From: an uncultured Muribaculaceae bacterium
GTDB taxonomy: Bacteria; Bacteroidota; Bacteroidia; Bacteroidales; Muribaculaceae
DNA length: 64,000 bases
Reading direction: 5' to 3'
NCBI GenBank assembly: GCA_910584125.1
Contig: CAJTXU010000016.1
Coordinates: forward strand, 1-64,000
The translations under genes were made by a program, and so were the position numbers. Shown here piece after piece: positions 1 through 8,306 of the stretch. The first letter of the stretch is position 1; each line of letters starts with the position of its first letter. The notes beneath the pieces are model-generated. The model was given only the letters and a program-made list of their open reading frames with translations, made no database searches and was not told the origin of the DNA.

Positions 1-31
1 CGAGGGGTCAAATCCCGCGTGCCCGAAGGGG

Positions 32-967
32 TCAAACGCACGCGCCTTTTCCAGGTATGTTCATCACATGACGAGTGATTATTTTATACAGATTCTCTGA
101 AAAGGTCTTGTCTGCCACCCGATTTTCCAGAACACTGCTTGTGGAACATATGACCAGACCGTTGAATCTCCGTTCTCCTTTTGGAGCTCTCGTTGCAAGA
201 CTTGAAAGAAGCACATCTGCCAAAATCTCCTGAGCCTCATAATCAAGTTTATCTATTTCATGAAAATACAGCGTGCCCTTTTCAGCTTCAGAAAACATTG
301 ACTTCAGATTGTTTCTAAACGAGTCTTTCTCCGCCTTACCCCAGATCACATGGCCGTCCTCATCATCACTGTTGCAGTTTGCAAAAAGGAAACGATAAGC
401 GCTTCTGCTGCTTTTTGAATGAGCAAGTTGTGACAGACAGTATTTTCCTGTACCCGGAGCACCTTTTATCAGAACCACTTCACCAGGAGTGCCGTTGATC
501 TCCTTCCTCATGCTCATGAACTCGCTTTTAACATTTCCAACCCATTTCAACGATGAATCATGGCTGAACAGGCTCATCAATGGAACTGAAAAAGCATCTT
601 GTTCGCTGCCTATATGGTAAAAGAAGCCGTTCTTTCCAACTTTCCACGAGTCCGCCGACACAGTGCTGTATCTTGAATGGGCTACACAAAAAGCCTTTAT
701 CTTGTCATGATTTGCACTGGCTATCTGAATCAACTCTTTTCCAACAGTGTCATACATTGTGATGTCCGCAATAAGGACACGGTATTTGCCCGAAAGCAAT
801 GCCTCCATTGCTTCCTGCTCATCAGTGAACGGGTCTACATATTCAGTCTTGAATGGAAGATGATGCAGTAAAAGATCAACTCCATCGCGAGTCGGACTGA
901 ATAGAAGTGCTCTCCATGAATCGGAAGCGCACCCTTCGTTTGTGGATATTTTGAATATTTCTTCCAT
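32..967 (-). CDS. Degenerate RteB/NtrC-like protein (receiver-like plus AAA+ domain, no DNA-binding domain)
   Basis: Residues about 18-135 resemble a response-regulator receiver, with a possible phospho-acceptor Asp in LIADI. Residues about 140-300 resemble the sigma-54 activator AAA+ domain: Walker A is GAPGTGK and the Walker B region reads GTLYFHEID, where the family normally has LDEI, so the first acidic residue is replaced by His. The GAFTGA loop that contacts sigma-54 is not recognisable (the region reads KAEKDSFRNNL), and the protein ends right after the AAA+ core without a helix-turn-helix. RteB of Bacteroides conjugative transposons is the nearest relative suggested by the context with an RteC-like gene. 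It is unlikely to activate sigma-54 promoters; a role as a partner or regulator is only inference. Confidence 0.6.
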   Translation of the reverse strand: MEEIFKISTNEGCASDSWRALLFSPTRDGVDLLLHHLPFKTEYVDPFTDEQEAMEALLSGKYRVLIADITMYDTVGKELIQIASANHDKIKAFCVAHSRYSTVSADSWKVGKNGFFYHIGSEQDAFSVPLMSLFSHDSSLKWVGNVKSEFMSMRKEINGTPGEVVLIKGAPGTGKYCLSQLAHSKSSRSAYRFLFANCNSDDEDGHVIWGKAEKDSFRNNLKSMFSEAEKGTLYFHEIDKLDYEAQEILADVLLSSLATRAPKGERRFNGLVICSTSSVLENRVADKTFSENLYKIITRHVMNIPGKGACV

Positions 968-1025
968 TTTTTGAAAAATCGAATAAAAAATATCAATGCA
1001 ATTTGCGTAATATTTTTATACCACG

Positions 1026-1057
1026 CAAAATTAGCAATTTACGCCTTTATATCCAAA
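1026..1057 (-). promoter_or_regulatory. Promoter of the RteB-like gene
   Basis: On the minus strand, TTTG (1054-1057) and TAATTTTG (1026-1033) are separated by 20 bp and match the Bacteroidetes -33/-7 consensus. The predicted start of transcription is about 50 bp before the ATG at 967. Confidence 0.6.
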
Positions 1058-1085
1058 TTGTAGGGTTACACTTTTTGCATATTTA

Positions 1086-1129
1086 AGGTAACACATTGGA
1101 AACACAAAATGGTAATTAGGTAACACATT
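1086..1129. repeat. Two direct copies of AGGTAACACATT upstream of the RteC-like gene
   Basis: The 12-bp word occurs at 1086-1097 and 1118-1129, 32 bp apart, about three helical turns. The second copy ends 20 bp before the start codon. The spacing suggests a protein-binding site that could control the downstream gene; this is inference. Confidence 0.5.
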
Positions 1130-1149
1130 TTGCTATTTAATTCACTGCT

Positions 1150-1974
1150 ATGCAAGGTGACATCACGAACCAAAAGCGTATGTTTATGGTTTTTAGCTCA
1201 GAAACAGTTGATAAAATCAGCCGATTCCACGTTCAACTAAATCAAGTAAAAATGATTAATAATAATTTACTACAAACGCAATTTGTATCTTCTCTTAAAA
1301 ACGGAGACCACTCGGCGCTACACTCCGTATACGACACTTTCGCAGCCGAGGTAGTAGCCACATGCAAAATCCAGCCGGAGGAGTGGCTTGACGCACGCAC
1401 TGCACTTCTGGCGGTCGAGGTGGAAATCCAGTCGTTCATCCACATAGCGTCTGTTGCCGCCAAAGAAACAATCGCAATCGCGAAGAAGGCCCTTGACCTT
1501 GTGAAAGGCGTGGCGGATATTATCAGGGAGTATTGCTCCCGCATAGCCATTCATATTCCTTCACGCACTACCGTCAATGATTCGGCACCTCCCAAGAAGG
1601 AACCAAAGCGCGAGTCAAAAATGAAGTGGACAGGCACCAAGGCAGACCTCTATGAGAAAATCTACGGAGACTATCTCATGGGCAGCTTCAACAATGGGAA
1701 AGCCACACTCGCGGAGCTGGTAAGCCATCATGGCGAGATATACGGCATGGCACTCACCGAAGAGGAGTGCTATCAGACCCTGCGCCGAATGAAGGGACGC
1801 AGGGGCAAGGACAAGCGTCCTTACCACGACCACACATTCAAAATCCATTCCCGCACGTACTACATAAGTGAGGCCGCATGGCGTCTCAACGAACTGATGC
1901 GAAAGCATGAAGACGGCGACGGACGCCGCACCAGAACAGGAATCAAACCTTATCCCGGCAGCACTATGATATAA
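1150..1974 (+). CDS. rteC-like: RteC-like regulatory protein
   Basis: RteC activates excision of CTnDOT-type conjugative transposons in Bacteroides. The C-terminal half carries the family-like signature KWTGTKADLYEKIYG followed by FNNGKATLAELV, matching the usual pattern of Lys-Trp, Leu-Tyr and a Phe-Asn-x-Gly turn. The last 60 residues are rich in Lys and Arg and would suit DNA binding. Length (274 aa) is close to the family. It faces the recombinase gene across a shared terminator. Assignment rests on motif recall, not a search, so moderate confidence. Confidence 0.6.
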   Translation: MQGDITNQKRMFMVFSSETVDKISRFHVQLNQVKMINNNLLQTQFVSSLKNGDHSALHSVYDTFAAEVVATCKIQPEEWLDARTALLAVEVEIQSFIHIASVAAKETIAIAKKALDLVKGVADIIREYCSRIAIHIPSRTTVNDSAPPKKEPKRESKMKWTGTKADLYEKIYGDYLMGSFNNGKATLAELVSHHGEIYGMALTEEECYQTLRRMKGRRGKDKRPYHDHTFKIHSRTYYISEAAWRLNELMRKHEDGDGRRTRTGIKPYPGSTMI

Positions 1975-1997
1975 CTCTACAAAATACGTAAAAAGGA

Positions 1998-2039
1998 AAG
2001 CCCGTCAGACACGACTGGGGGCGTGTCCGACGGGCTTTT
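1998..2039. terminator. Bidirectional terminator between rteC-like gene and recombinase
   Basis: AAAGCCCGTC pairs with GACGGGCTTT, continuing inward through GACACG/CGTGTC with one bulge per side. T-rich ends on both strands fit termination of the two convergent genes. Confidence 0.8.
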
Positions 2040-2056
2040 CCCTTGACCCTTGTTTC

Positions 2057-3351
2057 TTACAGCAGATCAGGGTGAGAAGGCTTACTCTTTTTAGAGTTGG
2101 CCTTTTTTGTTGCCTCATCAATCTCCTCTGCCGTCATGTTGCCGATTTCAGGAAGAGCCGAGGCAAGGCGCAACATATCAGCCCTGATTTTCTCATTGGT
2201 GATTCTGGCGTATATTTGAGTCGTTTTGATATTGGTATGACCCAGCATCTTCGATACCGTCTCGATGGCCATACCATTTGCGAGGGTCACCGTTGTGGCA
2301 AAGGTATGGCGGGCGAGGTGGAACGTAATGTTCTTGTCGATGCCGCACACAGTGGCGAGTTCTTTCAGATAACTGTTGGTGCGCTGATTCGATATGACAG
2401 GCAGAACATGCCCGTCAGTACATTGTCCCTTGTACTTCTCGATTATCGCGAGGGGATAATCAAGAAGAGGCACGTTGACAGCAACGCCGGTCTTCTGGCG
2501 GTGGGTCATAATCCATTTGGACCCGTCAAACGCCTCCTTGATGTCGCTCTCCATGAGATTCGCCACATCGATATATGCCAGTCCGGTGAAGCAGGCGAAC
2601 AGGAACATGTCTCTCACATGGTCGAGACGAGGAATCGGAATCACCTTAGAGGCGATACGGTCAAGCTCGTCAGTGGTCAGGTAGCCACGATCCACTTCCT
2701 CCTTCTTGACCTTGTAGTTGAGAAACGGATCCTTGAATATCATGCCGTTGTTCTTGGCGTAAAGAACAATCATGCGGAGAGTCTGAATGAACTTGGCGTA
2801 GTGTTCACACCGCACTTTGACACGCGGCGGAGATAACTCTCGTAGTCCACGATAAATTCGTAGGAAAGCTCGCGCAGGGCGATGTCGGTGATGTTGTAGG
2901 TCTCCTTCATGAATTCCTGAAGGCGACGGTAGCCGCGCTCGTACTTGCGGTAGGTCTCCCGGCTCTTGCTTACATCGACGAGTTTTTCAGCGTTGTCCAG
3001 CCACTTCTTGAAAATCTCCATCAGAGTCTCGGCTCGGGCTGAGATTCCAAGATAGGCGTTCTTGACCTTTTCGAGAGTCACTATCTCATCACGCCGCTCC
3101 ATTTCCTGAATATGGAAAAGGATGGCGGCTCTTATTTCTGCGAGGAAATCGTTGAGCTGATTCGCCTTCTTCGTCTTTCCTCTCATCTTGCCGGCCTCAG
3201 TGTCCCAGTCGCCGACTGCACAGGTTGCCTTGGTAGAAATCTGTGCTGCTTCCTTGTTGACGGTGAGGCGGAGGAAAATTCCCGACTCTCCGTTCTTGTT
3301 GACCACGTTCTTCCTGAGGAAAAAGGAGGTCTTGTAATTGGTTCTTACCAT
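2057..3351 (-). pseudogene. Tyrosine recombinase (integrase), split by a one-base frameshift
   Basis: Two reading frames together make one Bacteroidales integrase of about 430 aa. The 5' frame (from 3351, start MVRTNYKTSFF) holds the arm-binding domain and the SAM-like core-binding domain; the 3' frame holds the catalytic domain with Arg in FTGLAYIDVANL context, HLARHTFAT, and LGHTNIKTTQIYAR with the Tyr nucleophile. The usual first catalytic Arg after TG(L/M) reads Ala-Tyr here, as in some Bacteroides integrases. The frames meet at about 2797-2800, where inserting one base would restore the typical NTTAKFIQTL junction. The break is a true mutation, a programmed shift or a read error; I favour the first or last. 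An upstream TTG at 3396 is less likely as start. Confidence 0.75.
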
Positions 3352-3372
3352 ACCTTTTTGATTTGAGAATTG

Positions 3373-3620
3373 TGCAATGTTGCGGGTACAGTTCAAAGTG
3401 CAACGGAAGAGGGTTCATTGTCTCTGCTCTTTGATAATGTCCCCGGGTTCCGGGTACATCGTACCATGTGCAAAATTACGGGTTAAAAATCGGGCTGGCG
3501 AAGACTTGTGTCCGACTAAATTGCGACTATTCAGATACTTATGAGGGGCACTGTTGCAAATGGCAGTTTTACTGTTGCATTTTCGGTTTCTGCAACGATT
3601 TTTGCAACGGATATGCAACG
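3373..3620. repeat. Cluster of GTTGCA/TGCAAC motifs between integrase and tRNA
   Basis: The motif TGCAAC(G) or its complement, with near variants, occurs around 3373, 3399, 3551, 3572, 3591, 3603 and 3614. Two copies read CTGTTGCA and three read TGCAACG. Integrases of this type bind repeated arm sites near their gene, so these are candidates. Function is inferred from position. The stretch 3397-3699 holds no gene. Confidence 0.45.
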
Positions 3621-3699
3621 TCATAGGGTCTGAAAGGGTCGTTTTCGAGTCGTTTTACTGTCGCAATTAACAATTCTTAACAATAGGATTGGTAAGATA

Positions 3700-3730
3700 A
3701 AAGCCTGTAACTTTGATAGTTACAGGCTTT
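3700..3730 (-). terminator. Terminator of tRNA-Ser
   Basis: AAAGCCTGTAAC and GTTACAGGCTTT form a perfect 12-bp stem with a 7-base loop and T/A tracts on both sides. It lies 28 bp beyond the 3' end of the tRNA on the minus strand. Confidence 0.85.
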
Positions 3731-3757
3731 TTCTGGTGATGTACGTGGGTACATTCG

Positions 3758-3843
3758 CGGAAAGAGAGGGATTCGAACCCCCGGTACCTAAAAGGCACAA
3801 CGGTTTTCGAGACCGCCCCGATCGACCACTCCGGCATCTTTCC
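3758..3843 (-). tRNA. tRNA-Ser (anticodon CGA)
   Basis: The minus strand gives a 7-bp acceptor stem GGAAAGA/TCTTTCC with discriminator G, a long variable arm typical of serine tRNA, the T-loop GGTTCGAATCC, and the anticodon loop CTCGAAA (anticodon CGA, reading UCG). The 3' CCA is not encoded. Its 3' end faces the integrase and is the likely integration site of the element to the left. Confidence 0.93.
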
Positions 3844-4077
3844 TCGGTCGTTCCTGATAGCGGTGCAAAATTACTGCTTTTTTGTGAATCCCGCAAATTT
3901 TTCGGCAATTTTTTTATCCCCATCGGTCATTTTCCCTGATTTTTTTGTTAATTTTGAAGAGGGAAAGCCTCCTGAGAGGGTTTCAGCACCATTTCAAGGC
4001 GGTTTTCGGGATCAGTCCGCGACGTTCTCGCGGGGTTCCCCTCCCCCTGACAACATATGTTATCAAATCTATTTATC

Positions 4078-4956
4078 ATGAAAGAAGAAAGAATAATTCC
4101 TCCCTCCGAACTTATCATCAACGACGACGGTTCGGCGTTCCATATCCATCTGCGCCCGGAACACCTGCGCGACAACATCATCTTCGTCGGCGATCCTGGC
4201 CGCGTCACGATGGTGGCCAAGCTCTTCGACTCGATCGACTACGAGGTGAGCTCGCGCGAGTTCCACACCATCGGCGGCACATACCGAGGCAAACCGATCA
4301 TGGTAATCTCGCACGGCATCGGCCCCGACAACATAGAGATCGTGATGACCGAGCTCGACGCCCTGGCCAACGTCGACTTCAACACCCGCAAGGTCAAGGA
4401 GGAGCACCGCACGCTCAACATCATCCGCGTCGGCACATCGGGCTCACTGCAGGAAGACCTGCACATCGGCGACTTCGTCATCGCCGAGAAAGGAACGGGA
4501 TTCGACGGCATACTGAACTTCTACGCCGACCGCGACAAGGTGTGCGACCTTGAGTTCGAACGCCAGTTCTGCGAGCACACCCGCTGGAACAAGACATGGG
4601 CCGCGCCCTATACTGTTGACGCCGACCCCGAGCTCGTGGAGCGCATCGGCCGCGACGACATGCGCCGGGGCTTCACCATAGCCGCCGTGGGCTTCTACGC
4701 TCCGCAGGGGCGCCAGGTGAGACTGCGCCTCGCCGATCCGGACCTGAACGCCAAGATCGAGAGCTTCAGATACGACGGGCGTCCCGTCACGAACTTCGAG
4801 ATGGAATCGGCCTGCCTCCAGGGCATGGCGAAGCTGCTCGGCCACAAGGCCATGACCGTATGCTGCATCATAGCCGAACGCCGGGCCAACAACGCCGACA
4901 CCGACTATAAGCCCCGCGTGCGCAAGCTTGTCGAGACCGTGCTCGACCGTATATGA
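4078..4956 (+). CDS. Nucleoside phosphorylase, uridine phosphorylase-like
   Basis: Members split nucleosides with phosphate into base and ribose-1-phosphate in nucleoside salvage. The fold shows in VGDPGR near residue 40 (phosphate site), HGIGPDN, RVGTSGSL near residue 123, and FEMESA near residue 240, the Glu-Met-Glu motif that binds ribose. Length 292 aa fits the udp family. I chose the ATG at 4078 because MKEERIIPPSEL is the typical Bacteroidales start; an in-frame ATG at 4057 would add seven residues. It is convergent with dprA and ends 13 bp before it. Substrate specificity cannot be read from the sequence. Confidence 0.85.
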   Translation: MKEERIIPPSELIINDDGSAFHIHLRPEHLRDNIIFVGDPGRVTMVAKLFDSIDYEVSSREFHTIGGTYRGKPIMVISHGIGPDNIEIVMTELDALANVDFNTRKVKEEHRTLNIIRVGTSGSLQEDLHIGDFVIAEKGTGFDGILNFYADRDKVCDLEFERQFCEHTRWNKTWAAPYTVDADPELVERIGRDDMRRGFTIAAVGFYAPQGRQVRLRLADPDLNAKIESFRYDGRPVTNFEMESACLQGMAKLLGHKAMTVCCIIAERRANNADTDYKPRVRKLVETVLDRI

Positions 4957-4969
4957 CAGAGCCGGCCCG

Positions 4970-6088
4970 TCAGGAGCATTCGTAACGCGCTCCGGGAAGT
5001 TTCATCACGATGCCCTCGAATTCAAGGTCGGTAAGCGCGGCCATGAGCGAGGGCATCGCCATGCCTGTCCGCACGTGAATCTCGTCGATTGCCAGCGGAC
5101 CGGCCGCGCGGCGCAGCACGGCATACACCCGGGCGAGATCGCCCTCGAGCTCGGGGAACAATACTTTCTGCGGAGGCTTGTTCATGGTCAGCGTCGGCAG
5201 GCGCCACCCCATCAGGTTCATCAGGTCGGGCACAGACGTGAATATATGCGCCTTGGAGTTGGCAATGAGCCGGTTGCAGCCGCCGCTCGTGATGTCTGAA
5301 TATCGGCCCGGCAGGGCCACCACCTCGCGGTTGTAGCTGAACGCCTGGTTGGCAGTGCTCATGGCGCCGCCCTTCACTTCCGATTCGACGACGAACGTCA
5401 GTTCGGAGAGACCGGCGACTATCCTGTTGCGCTGCAGGAAGTTGTTGCGGAACGGCCGAGTGCCCGAAGGATACTCCGAGACGAGGGCGCCTCCGGTCTC
5501 TATGATGCGGCGCGCGAGGTCGCGGTGAGACGCGGGATAGACCATGTCGAGGCCATGGGCCATGACGGCCACGGTGGCGAGACCGTTCTGCAGGGCGGCC
5601 ATATGCGCCGCCGCGTCGATGCCGTATGCCAGACCGCTTATGACGAGCGCACCCGGATAGTATGCGGACAGGTCGGTGATCAGAGTGTTGCAGAAAGACG
5701 TGCCGTAGGCGGTGCACTTCCGCGTGCCGACCACGTTGAAGACGGGTTGCGCGCTGAGGTCTGCCCTACCGAGCACGTAGAGCGTCACCGGCGCATCCGG
5801 AATCTCGCGCAGCAACGGCGGATAATCGTCGTCGAGCAGAAAAAGGACCCTGATCGAATGTCGCCGCACGAACTCAAGCTCGCTGCGCGCCCTGAACAAC
5901 GCCTCCTCGCGGCTCGAGTTCTGAAATCTGCCGCCGCGTCCCAGCCCGAGCCGCGACTCGAGTTCGGGCATGTTGAGCGTGAAGAAATCCTCGAGTCCGA
6001 TGCCGTTAGCTTCGAGCGAGCGCACCACGTCGGCCGTGATGTCGGGGATCATCGACAAGGCTATCTTGTAGACAATGTCCTGATCCAT
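4970..6088 (-). CDS. dprA: DNA-processing protein DprA
   Basis: DprA loads RecA on incoming single-stranded DNA during natural transformation and also protects DNA. An N-terminal helical (SAM/HhH-like) region of about 80 residues is followed by a Rossmann-like domain with VVGTRKCTAYG, SGLAYGIDAAAH, and SEYPSGTRP, where the last segment carries the conserved F-x-x-R-N-R-I block (FLQRNRIVAGLS). The C-terminal 65 residues form a winged-helix-like domain. The gene is last in a leftward run and starts 5 bp after the thioesterase gene ends, so the two are likely co-transcribed. Length 372 aa is normal. Confidence 0.92.
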   Translation of the reverse strand: MDQDIVYKIALSMIPDITADVVRSLEANGIGLEDFFTLNMPELESRLGLGRGGRFQNSSREEALFRARSELEFVRRHSIRVLFLLDDDYPPLLREIPDAPVTLYVLGRADLSAQPVFNVVGTRKCTAYGTSFCNTLITDLSAYYPGALVISGLAYGIDAAAHMAALQNGLATVAVMAHGLDMVYPASHRDLARRIIETGGALVSEYPSGTRPFRNNFLQRNRIVAGLSELTFVVESEVKGGAMSTANQAFSYNREVVALPGRYSDITSGGCNRLIANSKAHIFTSVPDLMNLMGWRLPTLTMNKPPQKVLFPELEGDLARVYAVLRRAAGPLAIDEIHVRTGMAMPSLMAALTDLEFEGIVMKLPGARYECS

Positions 6089-6092
6089 CGCG

Positions 6093-6515
6093 TCAGCGTA
6101 TGTAGCGTGAGAAGACCGCGGCGAGTTCGTCGCCCCGCGTCAGCTTGCCGTCGCGCAGCACGACTACGGTCACGATGCCCTCGGCGCACACCTCTCCGTT
6201 CGATTTCAATATGTCCTGATGGAAGATGAACCTCGGCCCCTTGCGCTCCAGGCGCAGACAGCTCAGGAAGCTGTCGCCGCCGCGCAGCGACGTCTTGTAT
6301 TCCACCTCGATCTTGCGCACCACGGCGTCGATGCCCTGATTGTGCATCTCTATGAACGAAAGCCCTGCGTCCTTGCAGAACTTATGGCGTGTGTGCTCCA
6401 TATAATGCAGATAGTTGGCGTTGTTAACTATCTGCTCGCAGTCGAGCTCGTAGTCGCGCACCTCCATATCCATTATGAAGCAGTATTTCCTGTTGTTGTC
6501 CTTGAGTATCCTCAT
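6093..6515 (-). CDS. Acyl-CoA thioesterase, YbgC/4HBT hot-dog family
   Basis: The protein hydrolyses acyl thioesters. The YbgC pattern appears in VRDYELDCEQIVNNANYLHYMEHTR: an Asp followed by a small loop, an Asn-Tyr pair and Glu-x-x-Arg. Length 140 aa is standard for a single hot-dog domain. The domain begins near residue 15, so a start at the internal Met-Asp-Met is also possible. Between a membrane protein and dprA in a leftward cluster. Substrate chain length is unknown. Confidence 0.8.
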   Translation of the reverse strand: MRILKDNNRKYCFIMDMEVRDYELDCEQIVNNANYLHYMEHTRHKFCKDAGLSFIEMHNQGIDAVVRKIEVEYKTSLRGGDSFLSCLRLERKGPRFIFHQDILKSNGEVCAEGIVTVVVLRDGKLTRGDELAAVFSRYIR

Positions 6516-6541
6516 AGTTTAAATCAGTAATCAGACTTTTA

Positions 6542-7180
6542 TCATGACTTCGCGGGCGGCACCCGCCGGCCGATGTAATCGAGCAGCCCCTCCAGCACCG
6601 CCGTCTCGCCGAACGCGTCGAAAGGAATCCAGAGGAACCCCGGGTCCTTGCCTTGCAGCGGGATCACGACCGACTTCATCCCTATCCGGTATGGCTTCAT
6701 GTCGGAATAGGGAAAGAATTCGGGACGCTCCACATAACGGCGCTCCCCGTCGGCGTTTCCCTTATCGGCCGTTTCCATACCGTCCGGGTCATCAGCGTCG
6801 TCCGCGTCATCGCGGGGCTGTTCGAACAACATCCTGACCGTTATGCCTTTATCATCGACAACAACGGCGTGCGTCACCGAGTTCACGAGACACCCGCGTC
6901 GTAGTCCGTAATAGTAGTACATGAACCCCATCAGCATCGGAATCACCAGAAAGACCATCATCATGCCGACGACGAACCAGCGGATGTCGACCGCTATCCC
7001 GAACGCCACGCCCGCCACCGCGGTGGCCGACAGTGCGAGCAGCCATGGCCCGGCGTATGTGAAGATGAGATGCGAAATGAAATTGGCCGCCCCCATTCTG
7101 AACACGCGGCTCTCGGCCGGAATCCCGGGCGCAGCGACAGTGGCGTCAACGGCGGTGCCGGTCAACTCGTCATTCGCCAT
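6542..7180 (-). CDS. Membrane protein of unknown function
   Basis: Two adjacent hydrophobic helices lie at about residues 38-60 and 66-95 (LLALSATAVAGVAFGIAV and WFVVGMMMVFLVIPMLMGF), followed by YYYYGLRRG and a soluble C-terminal part of about 110 residues with an acidic insert (DDADDADD). The soluble part resembles PH-like membrane domains in layout, but I do not recognise a family. The start overlaps the end of the upstream C45 hydrolase gene by 11 bp, indicating translational coupling. No function can be assigned. Confidence 0.6.
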   Translation of the reverse strand: MANDELTGTAVDATVAAPGIPAESRVFRMGAANFISHLIFTYAGPWLLALSATAVAGVAFGIAVDIRWFVVGMMMVFLVIPMLMGFMYYYYGLRRGCLVNSVTHAVVVDDKGITVRMLFEQPRDDADDADDPDGMETADKGNADGERRYVERPEFFPYSDMKPYRIGMKSVVIPLQGKDPGFLWIPFDAFGETAVLEGLLDYIGRRVPPAKS

Positions 7181-8306
7181 CGCGCTTCAGTTTTTCAAGA
7201 CGGTAGACGAGCCGGTTGCGGTCGATCGCCTGCTGGGCCAGTCCGGTGCCTTCGTTGTTGTATAGCCGCGACATGTCGATGTATATCCTATCCTTGCCCT
7301 CGACGGTGAACACGCTGTCGCGCAACGCCTTCGCTTTGTCGCCGAGAGGCGAATGACCGCCGGGGAGCGTGCCGCGCAGTTCGTCGGGCACACCCCCGTC
7401 GGCGCACCTCACGGCCCGGATCTCGGCCACGGGAGGATACCCTATGCCGGTCCACATTATGTATTCGCCGGCCACGAAGCCGGGAGTCACCGAGTCTACG
7501 GACTCCACCGGCACGCAGCCCTCTATGGCGATGGTCGCGGTCGACTTGTGGCGGGGGATATAGTCTTTGTCGGCAAGCCGTCGTTCGCCCGACATCGTCA
7601 TGTTGCGGTGCATACCGTCGTGATAGAACGTGCGGCTCACCACCTCGGTCAGCACCTCGGGGGTGACGCTGGCATCGTCGGCATAGGGCTGAAGGATGCA
7701 GTTGGCGTTGGCCTCGCGCACATGTCCGTAGCCCTCCCCTTCGCGGCCGGAATGGCTGTAGTTGGTGCGCACGAGCACGCCCGACGGCTCGTCGGCGAGG
7801 CTGTAGCACACATAGGAATGGTTGTTGGTCTCGAAGAAGGCTCCGTTTCCCGTCGCGTCGATAACTCCGAAATTGGCCTCGACGCCCATCGGGCGCGGAT
7901 AGGAATCGAGCAGGCGGCGGAAGTCGTCGACCGTGCGGCACGTTCGCAGCGCGCGCGTCATCAGGATTCCCTCCTTGTCCATCTTCTTGGCCGGCACGCG
8001 GTCGTCCTTGATGTTGTAGGAGGCGGTGTTCATCACCGCGAAACCGGCGTCGTTCATTCCCATCCAGGCCTCGCGCAGGTCGCGGTCGGCGGCGTTGAAC
8101 AGCGCCACATAGCCGTAACCGTCGGCCGTCGGCGCCACGTATTCCACCTTGTTGTCGGTGGTGCTTGTGTCGCGGTGTTTCCACAGAATCGGGCGCCCCG
8201 AGGGGTTGGCCGACGCGCCGACGATGGCCGACGTACAAGCAAAGGCCGCGGAAGGCATCAGAGCCCCCGCGACCATAAGTGTTATATTTCTAATCAGTCT
8301 TTTCAT
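7170..8306 (-). CDS. Secreted C45-type Ntn hydrolase (linear amide hydrolase)
   Basis: A signal peptide (MKRLIRNITLMVAGALMPSA) ends directly before Cys24, giving CTSAIVG. In this superfamily (choloylglycine hydrolase, acyl-CoA:6-APA acyltransferase, carcinine hydrolase) the N-terminal Cys is the nucleophile, so removal of the signal peptide would expose it. The following WKHRDT supplies the conserved Arg-Asp. Residues to about 250 fit the alpha-beta-beta-alpha core, for example FFETNNHSYVCY. The protein likely cleaves amide bonds in the periplasm or outside. The substrate is unknown; a bile-salt role is not supported. The stop abuts the start of the DUF1015 gene. Confidence 0.78.
   Translation of the reverse strand: MKRLIRNITLMVAGALMPSAAFACTSAIVGASANPSGRPILWKHRDTSTTDNKVEYVAPTADGYGYVALFNAADRDLREAWMGMNDAGFAVMNTASYNIKDDRVPAKKMDKEGILMTRALRTCRTVDDFRRLLDSYPRPMGVEANFGVIDATGNGAFFETNNHSYVCYSLADEPSGVLVRTNYSHSGREGEGYGHVREANANCILQPYADDASVTPEVLTEVVSRTFYHDGMHRNMTMSGERRLADKDYIPRHKSTATIAIEGCVPVESVDSVTPGFVAGEYIMWTGIGYPPVAEIRAVRCADGGVPDELRGTLPGGHSPLGDKAKALRDSVFTVEGKDRIYIDMSRLYNNEGTGLAQQAIDRNRLVYRLEKLKRDGE

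Larger units (their letters stand above)
1..3757. mobile_element. Edge of an integrated element beside tRNA-Ser (continues left of window)
   Basis: An RteB-like protein, an RteC-like regulator and a tyrosine recombinase lie together next to a tRNA gene, the usual arrangement at one end of a Bacteroidales integrative or conjugative element. The DNA is more AT-rich than the rest of the window, and the short reads of coding usage differ from the GC-rich neighbours. No second copy of the tRNA 3' end was seen, so the far boundary lies outside the window. The recombinase is frameshifted, so this may be a decaying element. Extent is inferred. Confidence 0.55.

Noticed and set aside
4057..4077. Longer start of the nucleoside phosphorylase
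   Set aside because: The family starts at the second Met; the extra seven residues are non-conserved.
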